A stretch of DNA of 64,000 bases, from assembly GCA_024867545.1 (NCBI GenBank), contig JANFNE010000006.1, positions 1,262,001 through 1,326,000 of the forward strand, given 5' to 3'. The stretch's first letter is position 1. Every line of letters starts with the position of its first letter. A program made the translations under genes and the position numbers. Of this stretch, positions 9,880 to 20,615 are shown piece after piece. This DNA comes from Phytopythium helicoides. Taxonomy: Eukaryota > Oomycota > Peronosporomycetes > Pythiales > Pythiaceae. The notes below the pieces were generated by a model, which was not told where the DNA came from, ran no database searches, and was given only the letters and a program-made list of their open reading frames with translations.

Positions 9880-10856
9880 CAACGCCATCGCATGCCGAAA
9901 CTGATTAACGAAAATAACCCAGAACCCCCACATGACTCAACATTAGCTATAGATTTCCCGTCATTTTCTCCTCCCCAACTGCTGGATATCATGAACTTAC
10001 TGAGCTTCTAATCGCCTGCTCACTTGACACATTGGGAGGTTCTTAGTGACCCCAGCCCACGAAATGACAACGAAGAAAGCAGTGAGCTAGACTGGGATTC
10101 GCTGCTCAATACGCTTTTCTGGAACTTTGACGGCATCCACATGGCCTCTGTCTTCGCTGGTCAAGTGTCCAACCCAGCACGAGTGTACACACGAGTCATT
10201 CCAGCCATCGCTGCACTGATCATCCTGACATATGTACTTCCAATCTTGGTTACGACAGCAACCAACGCACTCGACTGGCAGCTTTTTGGTCGTGGAGCGT
10301 ACGTTATCGCTGCCCGAGCTCTTGGTGGCGACGTGCTGCGTGCACTTATGGTAATTTCAACCGTCGCGACGATTGCAGGGCTCCACATCTCCAATCTGTA
10401 CTGCAAGTCTCTTGAGACTGCCGGGATGGCCGAGTACTGCCTACTTCCTCGTGTCTTTGGTGAGCGCAACGATCGGCGGGCAGTCCACACTTGGGCGTAC
10501 TCGTGACACTTGTGCCAACTCTGGCGCTGACTGGAGTCAATTTTGATATCCTGCTGCCTGTGACCAATGGGTTCGCTAGTCTTGTGGCGCTGTTGATTCT
10601 CGGGAGTAATACCCAGCTCCGACTCGTTCTCCCATTCATTTCACGACCAGCTAAAGTTCCCGGTGGCTTTGTAGGAGTCTTTGCGATTTCGATTGTGCCT
10701 GCTGCTGTCTTTAGCTACATTATCGTGTCAGCATTCGCTGCCGGTTGGTGGAAGAGTGCGTTGTTGATCGCAGGATTTCTCCTCCCAGGACTCATGCATG
10801 GTGCATACCAGGCTCGACAGCGAGCAGCTCACACCGGCGAAGCTGCTACTTTGTAG
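9880..10856 (+). pseudogene. Decayed amino-acid/polyamine permease (APC superfamily)
   Basis: Membrane segments typical of APC permeases of the LAT/PUT kind are readable: TLFWNFDGIHMASVFAGQVS, with the family pattern NTLFWN..., then NPARVYTRVIPA and a helix ending YVLPILV, and later a long hydrophobic region to the stop at 10854-10856. The frame is damaged. A TAA at 10009-10011 interrupts it, and near 10490 the reading frame shifts from phase 1 to phase 0. The N-terminal helices of a full permease (about half the protein) are absent. It begins about 100 bp after the CRN stop, so the upstream part may have been replaced when the CRN region formed. A very short intron (about 22 nt) could in principle hide the frameshift but is below the size of every other intron here. 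Confidence 0.65.
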
Positions 10857-11396
10857 GCAGAAAGTACACGTGGGGCGGAACGAACGTCACAATTGGGATG
10901 ATTGTATAATAGTTATGGCATGGTCGACATCGTCAGAGGTGCAAAGCGTTCGGGTTTGGAGATGTACTGCCAGAAACGCAAGCTTGGCATTCACGCTTAA
11001 TTTGTCTGTCATCGGTTCGCAATTTCTCAAGTGGCGTGAAACTCAGAGTCACAGTGGAGTATTGCACCGCTTGGTGAATCTTGACCGTATGGAGACAAGC
11101 TGCAACAAGTCGCATAAGTTTCTTCCTTGTGACTCTTTCAAATAGAGCCTTCAAGCAAATATATCAGACCGTGAGCTGACTGTGCTAGGTGCAAATCTTT
11201 CAAACGTCTTGGTCTTCGATTGTCCCCAATGGACTCACCATGCAATATTGGGAATGAATAACGATCATGCAGTGGTCAGTGCTGATTCACGTTGGGAATA
11301 TTTGGGTTGAGATATTCCGAATCGGATAAAGATGTTGAATTGGACGTCGCTGAGAGATTTTGTGGTTAGTTGGATCTTGACAACGCAGCCAAACGG
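10857..11396. other. Gene-free segment
   Basis: About 540 bp of lower GC with no coherent frame, RNA gene or repeat that I can recognise. Confidence 0.4.
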
Positions 11397-11645
11397 TTAT
11401 TGCAAGCTTTGAATTGCAACGGCAACCACCATTTCACTGTCATTCCTAAGAGCCTTGGCGTCAGTTCCGATTTCGAGAGTGTAATTGACATTGTCTACAC
11501 GACCACATCGATCAGCCCACATCAAAGCCGGATATCCGGTGCGGCAAGTTGCAATCATATCAGCACCACCATCAACGAGATACCCCACAACACCTGTGTG
11601 GCCATTTCGTGCAGCAATCATCGAATGCGTCCGCCCAAAAGCTTT
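11397..11645 (-). pseudogene. Ankyrin-repeat fragment
   Basis: The minus strand reads through about two ankyrin units. The first has AARNGHTGVVGYLVDGGAD, matching the AA..GH..VV..LL..GAD core. The second has GYPALMWADRCGRVDNV. The frame begins just after a TGA and has no preceding coding sequence, so this is a remnant of a larger ankyrin protein. It abuts the inverted Ser/Gly repeat copy. Confidence 0.6.
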
Positions 11646-11754
11646 TCACACCTCCACTTCTGCGCCTTTGACAACAAAGTGCATTTGACAATGCACTGAA
11701 ACATGTAACCAGTATGAATTGGATGACTGGCTCGTCCTTTGGACGAAGAAGAAG

Positions 11755-11770
11755 GCCGGGGTACCCGGCA
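11755..11770. repeat. 16-bp sequence forming an inverted pair with 13670-13685
   Basis: GCCGGGGTACCCGGCA here is the exact reverse complement of TGCCGGGTACCCCGGC at 13670-13685. The pair encloses 1.9 kb containing the degenerate Ser/Gly copy 2 and the 30-bp hairpin. Possible terminal inverted repeats of a non-autonomous element; no target-site duplication is obvious. Confidence 0.5.
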
Positions 11771-11771
11771 G

Positions 11772-12656
11772 GATGTGGAAGTGATTAGCGCCAGCGCAAC
11801 CACGTCGACGGGTCCGAGCAGGGCTACGGTGATCGGCAGTGACACGTCCGCAAGCTCATCTTCGGGCGATGTGACGGTGATGTCGGGCGATTCTGCGAGC
11901 ACAAGCAGTAGCAGCGGCTCGGTCCGTGTGTCGTCTGGCACGTCGGCGTCTACGGCCGGTTCCGTATCTGTGTCTGGCGGCGCGAGCAGTCAGTCAACTG
12001 GAGGTTCCGTGTCGTTGTTGAGCGGATCGGGTGTTTCCGGCAGCGGCTACGTGTCCGTGTCTAGCGCCGTGTTATCTGGAAGCAGCGTGTCGGGTGCAAT
12101 TCGAGTGCAGTCTGGCTCGACTGTGGATGGCGCGTCGGGCGAAGTGTTGGTCAGCCAGTTGTTCAAGCACACGTCTGTAGGTGGCGCTGTGCGCGTAGTC
12201 TGCGGCTCTAGCACGGCGGCATCCGGCGGCTCTGTGTTGGCGAGCGGAGGCGACTCTGCGAGAGGGCCGTCCGGCAATGTGTCCGTGAGCGGCGGTGTGT
12301 CGTCGTCGAGCAGCTTTGGTGGCTCTGTGCGTGTGTACGCCGTACACTGTACGGCGGTTCTTCGTCGAGCGGCGCTGGTGGTGACGTGAGCGTGTCAAGC
12401 GGCAACTCAAGCAGCGGTTTGTCTGTTTCGGTGCTCGTGTCAAGCGGCTCTGAAGGCGGTATTCGTATCATCCAGGGAAGCAGCGTCGGCGACAGCGTCG
12501 GCAACAGCGTCGGCAGCGACGTATAGTTGCAGGACGGATCGGTGGACAGCGCGAGTTTGGCGCTGTCTGTGAAGATCCTCGGCGCCAGCAACGCGCAGGG
12601 CGTGGGCGGCAATGTGACAGTGGATGGTGGGTCGTCGTTCGGCTCTGTTGGCGGAG
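11772..12656 (+). pseudogene. Ser/Gly-rich repeat protein, copy 2, inverted and decayed
   Basis: This is a diverged copy of the protein read on the minus strand at 7460-6540; the same unit order is seen, for example SGSGVSGSG, QSGSTVDGASGEVLVS, GGIRIIQGSS and SVKILGASNAQGVGGNVTVDGG. The frame is open to 12387 but drifts (VSQLFKH in place of VSSGSS). It is shifted by an insertion at 12338-12356 and then shows a TAG at 12524-12526 where copy 1 has a Leu codon. Homology stops abruptly at about 12656. Together with copy 1 it forms a large, imperfect inverted repeat around the CRN gene. Confidence 0.65.
12338..12356. repeat. Small palindromic insertion in Ser/Gly copy 2
   Basis: CGCCGTAC-ACT-GTACGGCG, an 8-bp stem with a 3-nt loop. 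Copy 1 lacks about 15 of these bases at the matching position, so the palindrome arose by insertion, probably templated, and it breaks the frame. Confidence 0.6.
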
Positions 12657-13456
12657 GAAGCATGACAGCGTTGATTGAAGTTAGCAGAGCGAGAACCTGT
12701 GAGTTGTTATCTGTGGCGGCGTGTTGCGAAAGTGGCAGGAGTGGCGACGGGATGCCTACACAGCAAAAGCAGTGGAGCATCCGAGAACGAGTGCATCCTG
12801 AGCAGCATCAAAATAATCATTAGTGCTACCATTGAAAGCAGCAGTGGAGGTGGTGTGTGTGGCAGTCGAAAGTAGCAACAGACCGATAGACCGTCTATCT
12901 GCCCTCTCTCCATCCGATATGGTGTGTATCGCGATTGATCGTTGACAGGTCTGGCACTTGCCGTACCCTTCACGTGAAAGTATTTGCATCGATTCAAGTC
13001 GACGCAGAGCGCTGTCGAAGTAACGCAGCACCTCTTCGTGATTGTTATGTCCGCAAAAGTGGAAATCCAAGCAAATGGCTTGCTCAGTAATGAGAACTTT
13101 TGAACGATGAGAGATCTCGCGTCAGAGAAGCACGACGCGCGCCACTGTTGCATCAAGTTGATGTGCTCGTGCCCAAGTAAGCTACCATTCAGAGTTTCGT
13201 ACTCTACGACACCCAGCATCAGCAAACCGACCGTTCCTCCGCATCCAGTAGCCCAGTACGGCTTCTTTTTTGCGTGTGAACGTGGCTACACGTTCAAGCC
13301 ACTGCAACACTGGCATCGACTCAAAGTTTTATCAATCTTTGACAGATAATTTGCTTATGAGGTACTAAACGTTTGTTGTTGAGCTAGTTTTGAACGATAT
13401 TTTTAATATTTTAACTACTACTATTTATTTAAACAGGTTTTGATGTGTCCATCAGG

Positions 13457-13520
13457 AAGTACCGTAAGTTACCCTCTTGAAGACACAGGTGTGTCTTCAA
13501 GAGGGTAACTTACGGTACTT
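13457..13520. repeat. Perfect 30-bp inverted repeat with 4-nt loop
   Basis: The left arm is 13457-13486, the spacer AGGT is 13487-13490 and the right arm is 13491-13520. Every one of the 30 positions pairs. The transcript of either strand would form one long hairpin. It lies in AT-rich DNA inside the interval bounded by the 16-bp inverted pair. Confidence 0.9.
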
Positions 13521-13669
13521 GCGTAACTTTCTTGCCGTAACCGAAGGTTATTTAGTTTCACGTCTTTTTTTCCACCTTTTCGGGTTGAGTGTGAGTTAGC
13601 GTCGATTGTTGTGATGAGAAGGGTGAATGTAGAAATGGAGGTTTTTGTGGCCATCTACCACAGCGCCAA

Positions 13670-13685
13670 TGCCGGGTACCCCGGC
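13670..13685. repeat. Second member of the 16-bp inverted pair
   Basis: TGCCGGGTACCCCGGC, exact reverse complement of 11755-11770. Preceded by CCAA, as is the related palindrome at 7884. Confidence 0.5.
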
Positions 13686-14076
13686 CACTCACCTTTGTTT
13701 TCTAATGTTATGCTTCACCCTAAAAATCGATACTGAACCTGCGTAAATTTATTAATGTATCAATCGTACGGGTACGCTTCAACTGCTTGCCTGCTGACCA
13801 GCTAGTTGCGTCGAGCACATTTACGTCCAGCACCGAGCGAGCTGCTCGCCACGCGAATGATTCCCGACTAAACTTAATCCGGACTACATGGACAGCAGGC
13901 AGTGGAGATCCTTGGCCTTGCTCATGGAGAGGGCAGTGCGGGTGCAGACATTCGCTACTCTGCTGTTCAACGCCGCGAGCGCATTGGGCGTCCATGCTGC
14001 TTCGCCAGCTCACCCCAGCTCAACTCACTGGCCGCCCTCCTCACTTTCAAATTCGCCAACCAGCGCTCTCCAAGAC

Positions 14077-14559
14077 ATGAAGCTCTCGGGTGGTCTCCCC
14101 GTTGTCGTGTGGGTGACACTCTTCGCCGCCGACTGCAGCGCTCGCCAGCAGGACGTGGCTCGTGTCCCGAACGGCGCGAACGTGCTGAATGTGCCTGCCA
14201 TCGGGCACTCGGACAACACGGGCAGGTCCGGCGCGCTCAACCAGTTCGGCCGCGACTACTCGGATGCCGGCAACAAGTGGACAGTCAAGCTCTGCCAGAC
14301 CGACTCGGACGGAGACGGCCAGACGAACGGCCAAGAGCTTGGCGACCCGTGCTGCGAGTGGTCGATCGGCTCCACGCCTCGCTGGACGGCCGTGTCGCAC
14401 CCGTCGGACGCCAGCAAGACCTCGAGCGCGACGCTGTGGGCCAACATCACGTGCAACTTCACGTCGACGTCAGCGTCTCCGTCGGCATACGGACGAAGCT
14501 CTCTCGTGATTGCTGGTGCGGTCTCCACAGCACTCGTTGGGATCTTTGGGATGCTTTGA
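14077..14559 (+). CDS. Secreted temptin-like protein, probably GPI-anchored (copy 1, 160 aa)
   Basis: The chosen ATG at 14077 gives a hydrophobic signal peptide (residues 1-22) ending near DCSARQQ. The mature part carries the temptin domain pattern: RVPNGANV, AIGHSD, LNQFGRDYSDAGNKWT, LCQTDSDGDGQTNGQELGDP and CCEW. The DSDGDGQTNG segment looks like a calcium-binding loop, and the paired Cys are the disulphide core of the family. A Ser/Thr-rich stalk with an N-glycosylation site (NIT) is followed by a C-terminal hydrophobic segment with no Lys/Arg after it, which suggests GPI attachment. The frame stays open upstream to 13888, but that extension lacks secretion features. It is paralogous and in tandem with 15461-15952. 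Confidence 0.8.
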   Translation: MKLSGGLPVVVWVTLFAADCSARQQDVARVPNGANVLNVPAIGHSDNTGRSGALNQFGRDYSDAGNKWTVKLCQTDSDGDGQTNGQELGDPCCEWSIGSTPRWTAVSHPSDASKTSSATLWANITCNFTSTSASPSAYGRSSLVIAGAVSTALVGIFGML

Positions 14560-15460
14560 GATCAGCCTGATGATGATGAAGACAAATTCCTACTGTAGAC
14601 TGCTCGCTGAGCTGCCACCACAAATAATCCTACATTCAAAAGTGCAAGTGCATCGTAGAGGCGAGGCCACTTTTTTGCTGTTATGAATCTCACTTGCGAC
14701 GGATCCGTTGAGCATGGCCACTGACCGAACAGCGCAATCCTTGTTGTTACTATTTGGACCGTAAGCAGATAGATGGCTTGCTGCTGCTCGACACCGTTTG
14801 TGAAACTTTTCACACCAACCTGGACACGATCCCATCCACGACCACGACTAGATATGAAGATGGGGCTGACGCATCCGCTGCCTGCTGCGCGTAGGACACA
14901 AAGCAGCACTCTCACAACCAGTCGATCACCAACAAGCCGATCTGGGTTGCCAGCTCTTCTCTGCGAAGTTCGCATCCACTTTCTTTACGATGCGGCGGCG
15001 TCGGACACCAGTGGCGTTCCGGAGGTTCGAGGCTTGCTGGAGACAAAGATGCGTCGCCACACTGTGCGTGCTCCGGCCCCATGGAGAGGCCGAAGGATGC
15101 GCAATGCGTCGTGCAAACACAAGATATTACAAAGCAGCCGTGATCAATCAAGTGCGGTGCTGTACGGTAGTGCTAGAGAGTGGAGTCGTATGGTGCGAGT
15201 CGCCCGTCTCCAGCGAAGGTTCGCCCGACTCCAGACAGACGACAGAGCTACAGTGGGCTTCAACGTACTCTGCAGTCGTCGGATGAGGACGGTGCCATCG
15301 CGATTTCATGGAAGAATGCCTCACTGTCCAACGCTTCGCACGGAGGCTGGCGAGTCCAAAGGTCCCAGCTCAGCCATCGCCGCTACGGCGGACTCGTCTC
15401 GACTCGACTCGCCTCTCTCTATGGCAGTCTCATTTGTCAATTTCCTAGCCTCCACACAAG
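14560..15460. other. Spacer between the two temptin-like genes
   Basis: About 900 bp without a supported gene. Several overlapping ORFs exist but share no composition or motif with the flanking pair, and I see no repeat of the coding sequence here. Confidence 0.4.
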
Positions 15461-15952
15461 ATGAAGACCTCCACCTCCGCTGCAATTCTCTTCACAACTC
15501 TCGCTGCTTTTGCGTCGGACTGCTCAGCGCGGCGGCAATTCGTGTCCCGAGTCCCGAACGGAGACAACGTGCCGAACGTCGAGGCTGTCGGACATTCAGA
15601 CTTTACTGGCAGCTCCAGCGCACTCAACCAGTTTGGCAAGGACTTTGAAGACGCTGGAGAGGTGTGGACCGTCGGATTGTGCCAGACCGACTCGGACGGA
15701 GACGGACAAACCAACGGCCAGGAACTCGGTGACCCGTGCTGCGAGTGGACCGAAGGCTCGACGCCAACGTGGACGTCGGTCTCCAACCCCGCAGACAGCA
15801 GCAAGACCTCGAGCGAATCGCTATGGGCCAACATCACGTGCAACGCTTCTTTGGCCACAACTGCAGGAGCTGCGTCCGCATCGACCCACTACGCCCTCGT
15901 CGTTGCTGGAGCCATGTCCACCGTGCTCATGGGTGTCCTAACGCTCGTGTAA
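15461..15952 (+). CDS. Secreted temptin-like protein, probably GPI-anchored (copy 2, 163 aa)
   Basis: Same architecture as the upstream copy: signal peptide (MKTSTSAAILFTTLAAFASDC), then SRVPNGDNVPNVEAVGHSD, LNQFGKDFEDAGEVWTV, the identical LCQTDSDGDGQTNGQELGDP stretch with CCEW, the Ser/Thr-rich stalk with NIT, and a hydrophobic tail ending MGVLTLV*. The central block is nearly invariant between the two genes while the signal, stalk and tail have diverged. That pattern fits an older tandem duplication with selection on the calcium-loop/disulphide core. The name comes from the molluscan pheromone protein; the role in oomycetes is unknown, plausibly cell-surface or adhesive. Confidence 0.82.
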   Translation: MKTSTSAAILFTTLAAFASDCSARRQFVSRVPNGDNVPNVEAVGHSDFTGSSSALNQFGKDFEDAGEVWTVGLCQTDSDGDGQTNGQELGDPCCEWTEGSTPTWTSVSNPADSSKTSSESLWANITCNASLATTAGAASASTHYALVVAGAMSTVLMGVLTLV

Positions 15953-16224
15953 GCCTCAAGGGCTGGCACCGACAACGCCAAGAACTCCATAAAGCTGCAT
16001 TACGAGCATGTAGATGCCGCATATTGAATGAATCAATAGAAGCAACCTTTGCTTGGTGGTCCATCTTTCAACAGCAGACAGCTGAAGTTGAAGTGAAGTG
16101 CAACCTGCTCAACTTCATCATGCGAGATCAAAGGAACGCAAAACGACGCGACCTTTAAAGATCCAAAGGATCTTGTCGCCGCCCTGCAGCTCGAGCCCAT
16201 CGTTCGACTACATCGCCACCGGCC

Positions 16225-19200
16225 ATGAGCTCGCCAGCGCCGGACGCGCGCGTGCTGACTAACTTTTACCTGCGCAAGGGCTGGTTCGACCATGTGCAGG
16301 CGCTATGCGAGTCGCTGCTTGAGAAGAAGGGCCGCGACGCGACCGTGCTCTTCTGGCGCGCAGTGGGCATTGCGCTCGAGCGCAGCTTCTCATCGGCCAT
16401 CCGAGAGCTCGAGAGTCTGCGCAAGGGACGAGAGCTCGAGCTGCCGTGTCTGCACGCGCTCATTTACGCGCACAGCCAATGCCAGCACGTGGACCACGAT
16501 GAGATCGCGCAGCTAGAGATGCAGGTGTGCATGGCTGAGGAATCCGCCCCTGACGCCAGTCGCTTGCTCTGTGCAACGCTCTTCTGGCACCTAAATGAGC
16601 ACGCCAAGGCGAGGAAAATGCTGGAGCAGCTCACGTCCACGCGGCGTCCAGGGGGGAGCGAGCCCGTGGACCCAGCGCTTCAGCAGCGAGCACTCGTGCT
16701 GAGAGGTTGGGTGGATCTCACAACAGAGCCCAAGACAAAACGTGAGGCAGAACTGCGCGACAATGCCAACCAATTCTTCAACCAGGCACCCGAGTGAGTA
16801 TTGATGCGGATTTGATTTGGTGTGGGATGCTCCCTGATGCGTGTTATGTCACCGAGCAGTCGGAAGGACCCAGAGCTTCTGCTTGGTCTGGCAAAATATC
16901 ACGATGGAAAGAAGGCGTACGAGTCATCGTTACAGTGCCTCGATGAGCTCATTGTGACTTTCCCATGGTTCAAGCATGGTGTGAGCGAAAAAGCGCTTGC
17001 ACTGCTCAAGATGGGCAACTGGGATCAGTGCCTGGACGCAGTTGAGCGTGCTCTTGGCGACAACCCGCGCGACATTGAGGCACTGCGCATCGAAGTACTA
17101 TCTCTTCTCTCAAGGGAGGGGAGAGCAAAAGATGCGGCACAAACGATTCGCGATCTGTTTGAGGCGCTGAAGAGCGCTGAACCATCAAATGCGGCGTTGT
17201 TTCTTGAGATATCGCGCTGCAACGCACGTCTTTCCGACGGAAACCATGAAGTCATTCAGTGCAATCTGTCACTTATCGAACACGCAGTTCAACTACAACC
17301 GGATAATGGCGCGCTTCGCGCTGAGCGAGGCTATCAGCGAGGACTACTTGAGGATTTTCCAGAAGCAATGGAGTCCTACAAGGAAGCGCTCAAGCTCGAT
17401 GAATCAAATGAAGTTGCGCTGCACGGGCTTATCTACTGCCAGATAAAACTCGGCCAGCTTGATGATGCAGCCCAACAAATGGAGTTTCTGAGCGTAATTC
17501 AAGAGTCGATCGGTGCAAGCGCTGGGTTCGTGTTTCTTCAGGCACTCCTCAGCTGGGAGAAGGACAGGGACCGAGCTAAGCAAGTGACACTTCTCCAATC
17601 GTCAGCTCAGCTCCACATGGACAAATTGAAGGTGCGAATGCAGCAAGGAGACGCTTCTACCCACGAGCTTATGACACAACTCAATCCGCTCTTCCTGGTC
17701 GAGCTCGCTTCTGAGTTCCTGAAGCAAGATGCGGTCGCAACGAATGGGTCCAGCGATAGCGCCAGCACCGCCTCCAACACAGGTATAAGCTTACTTGAGA
17801 AGCTGGTGAGCAAGTCTCCTGGTTTCCTGCGCGCACAATTCATTCTCGCACAGGCGTACTTCAATGCCGTTCGTCTCGATGACGCTTATCAAGTGTGCAA
17901 TCTGGTGAGTACAAATCCATTCTGGTTTCACAAATTATTCCATTCTGACGTTTGTCACGGTTGTTTAGATTTTGAAAATGGACCCTGGTCACTCGAAAAC
18001 ACACCTCCTTCAAGCTCAGATCTGCCTTGAACGCGAGCATTACCGGGCTGCGTCATCCTGCCTCGACCAGGCATTGAGTTATGATTTCTCTGTGCGCCAA
18101 TCGCTTTCCTACTACATCATCAAAGCCAAAATCCTTGAGAACTCGGGAGATATTCGTGATGCACTTCAAACACTACAAGCAGCAATGAAAATCGTCACGA
18201 ATGCTAGTGGAGGTAGCAGCAACAGTTTAGGAAAGAAGCGAGCTACAGAGCGAGGGATTTCGTCAATTCCGTTGTTTGACAAGGCATCGGTATACATCCA
18301 GATGGCTCAAGTGCTGTCACAGCTAAACGACATCGCAGGTGCCACACAAGTTGTTCGAGAAGCTCTTCAAGTCTTCAGGTAGCGAACTGTATTCGATTCT
18401 ACCGATTATAATGTAAATCGACTGACATGTGGGAGGATAGGGGAACCGCTCAAGAGGTCCGCGTCCTTGTGGCCAACAGCGAGCTAGCGATTAAGCGTGG
18501 GGACTACGATGCTGCCATCATGATGCTAAGTAGCGTTCCATCCAGCTCTCCAGCGTTCACCAAGGCACAGATGGTGAAAGCAGACATATTTCTGCAATAT
18601 CGCAAAGACAAGAGCCAATACGCCCGTTGCTACCAGGTATGCCTCCACAACGTACACTGGTGCAAACCACCATTAATTTCCGTTTGCGGCACAATAACCA
18701 GGAACTCGTGGCGATCAATCCATGCCATGCAAGTCATGTGAGCATGGCTGAAGCGTATCTGCGTATCCAAATGCTTGACCAAGCTGTAGAATCTTTTCGC
18801 GCCGCTGGGGCTTTGAGCCCAAATGACCCAACAATTGCTGGTCGCATTGGAAAGGTATTGATCGCGAAACACGACTATCTCAAAGCCGTCGACTACTACG
18901 AAAGCGCCTTGAAATTGTCGCCTAACAATCTTGTGCTACGTAAAGACCTCGCCGAGCTGTACTCGAAACTGCGGCATTTCGACCAAGCACTCCGAGTTGT
19001 GCAGCAAGCTCCATCGAATGATTCAGAGGAGATTCGTGACTTGCTGCAAATTGTTGAGCTCCAGCTGATTCTGCCTTCAATTCACAAAGGACTCGGCAAC
19101 GAAGAGTTGTCAATCCAGGCACTGCTAAAAGCGTACTCTATCCAGAAACTCATTCTTGACCGTCAGAAGAATGAACAGCCAGATGTGATCAGCAAGCAGA

Positions 19201-20513
19201 AAACTGCCATCGCTGATACATGTTTCCGTATAGCATCGATTTATGCGGAACGTGGACTTGCAGCTGAGCATGAAAACGTTCTAAAGTATTGCACCCTTGC
19301 TCTCCGGTCGGATGAGTCCCACGAAGAGTCAATTCTGTTCCTTGCACGTGCTCACCAACAATCTGGCGATTTTGACCAGTGCCAAGTTCGCTGCGCAACA
19401 CTGCTTCGGCTCAACCCGGCCCACGAAGAGGCTGCCATCATGCTCGCTGACATTATGCTGCAGAAAGAAGACAATGAATCGGCTATCTTTCAGTTCCAGC
19501 AACTACTGGAAAGCAAGCACGACAATTTCGCGGCACTCAGCCGCTTCATTGTTATGCTGCGCCGAGCTGGGAAGCTTGGGAATGCCGAGAGATACCTGAA
19601 ACTAGCTGAGCGCGCTGGTGTTCGGGTTGCACACTCCCCTGGCTTACATTTCTGCAAGGGATTGTATGCTCGATTCAAGAACAATGTATTCGAGGCCATC
19701 GAGGAGTTCAACTTGGCGCGCCGCGATCCCGAATGGGGCGAGCGATCGCTCATCAACATGATTGAAATCTACTTGAATCCAGACAACGAGAACTTCTGGG
19801 ACTCGAGCGACGGTGGTAGTAGCTCGGACATCTCGGCGAACACCAAAGAGCAGACCGAGAATATCCGTATTGCAAACACCCTGCTGGATGAGCTCCCCGT
19901 CAAACAAGAGCGCAACGTGCGTGTCAAAGTGCTCGAAGCATACGCAGTACTGGCAGTACGGAGCAAACCCATGCTGGACAAAGCTATCCAGCTCTTCATG
20001 GAACTGCTCGAGACAGTCGATAAGGACTACGTGCCGGCACTACTGGGTCTAGCTACTGCGTACATGTTGACCAAGCAGCAACCAAAGGCACGCAACCAAC
20101 TCAAACGCATCGCCAAGATGCCGTACGACCAGACACTTGCAGATGATTTTGAGCGTAGCTATCTTATGCTCGCTGACATTTACGTCGGTCGTGCCAAGTA
20201 TGATCTCGCTCAGGAGCTGTGCAAGAAAGCTCTGACGCACAACAAGTCATCTGGTAAAGCCTGGGAGCTTCTCGGGTTAATCATGGAGAAGGAGCAGTCG
20301 TATATCGATGCGGCTGAGTGCTACCAAGAAGCGTGGTCATGCGAGGGCGAGGCCAGCGCTTCTATCGGCTTCAAGCTCGCTTTCAACTATCTCAAGGCCA
20401 AGAAATACGTCTCTACCGTCGACGTGTGCAACAAGGTGCTCGATCAATATCCGGACTACCCGAAGATTAGGAAGGAGATCCTTGAGAAGGCGTACGCTGG
20501 TTTTCGTCCTTGA
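16225..20513 (+). CDS. IFT139: IFT139 (TTC21B) subunit of the intraflagellar transport complex A, 5 exons
   Basis: IFT-A carries retrograde traffic in flagella. Exons 16225-16793, 16860-17904, 17969-18378, 18441-18636 and 18702-20513 join in frame to 1343 codons, close to human TTC21B (1316 aa). Nearly the whole protein is made of TPR helices. Segments that align well with TTC21B from memory include the region around RAERGYQRGLLEDFPEAMESY, IQESIGASAGFVFLQALL, YARCYQELVAINP, LSIQALLKAYSIQ and the C-terminus YVSTVDVCNKVLDQYPDYPK followed by RKEILEKAYAGFRP*. Each exon junction preserves the phase. The start is the first ATG of the open frame and is preceded by a short GC-rich leader. With B9D2 at 61 kb, it shows a complete ciliary machinery. 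Confidence 0.95.
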
Positions 20514-20615
20514 CCTTCGAGAGTAGACGCGATTCAGCGCGGTGTTTGCCTTAGCCAGGTTATATATTGAGCTTGAAATGCACGCAACATCCCACATATA
20601 TCTGACGAACAAACA

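Larger units (their letters stand above)
12657..14076. other. Gene-free, partly AT-rich segment with a perfect 30-bp hairpin
   Basis: ORFs on both strands here are short and mutually overlapping with no recognised domains. The part from 13350 to 13660 is the most AT-rich in the window and contains the hairpin at 13457-13520. The last 190 bp lead into the first temptin-like gene and include an in-frame extension upstream of its chosen start. Confidence 0.45.

Noticed and set aside
13888..14076. N-terminal extension of the first temptin-like gene
   Set aside because: The added 63 residues would bury the signal peptide and have no equivalent in the tandem paralogue.
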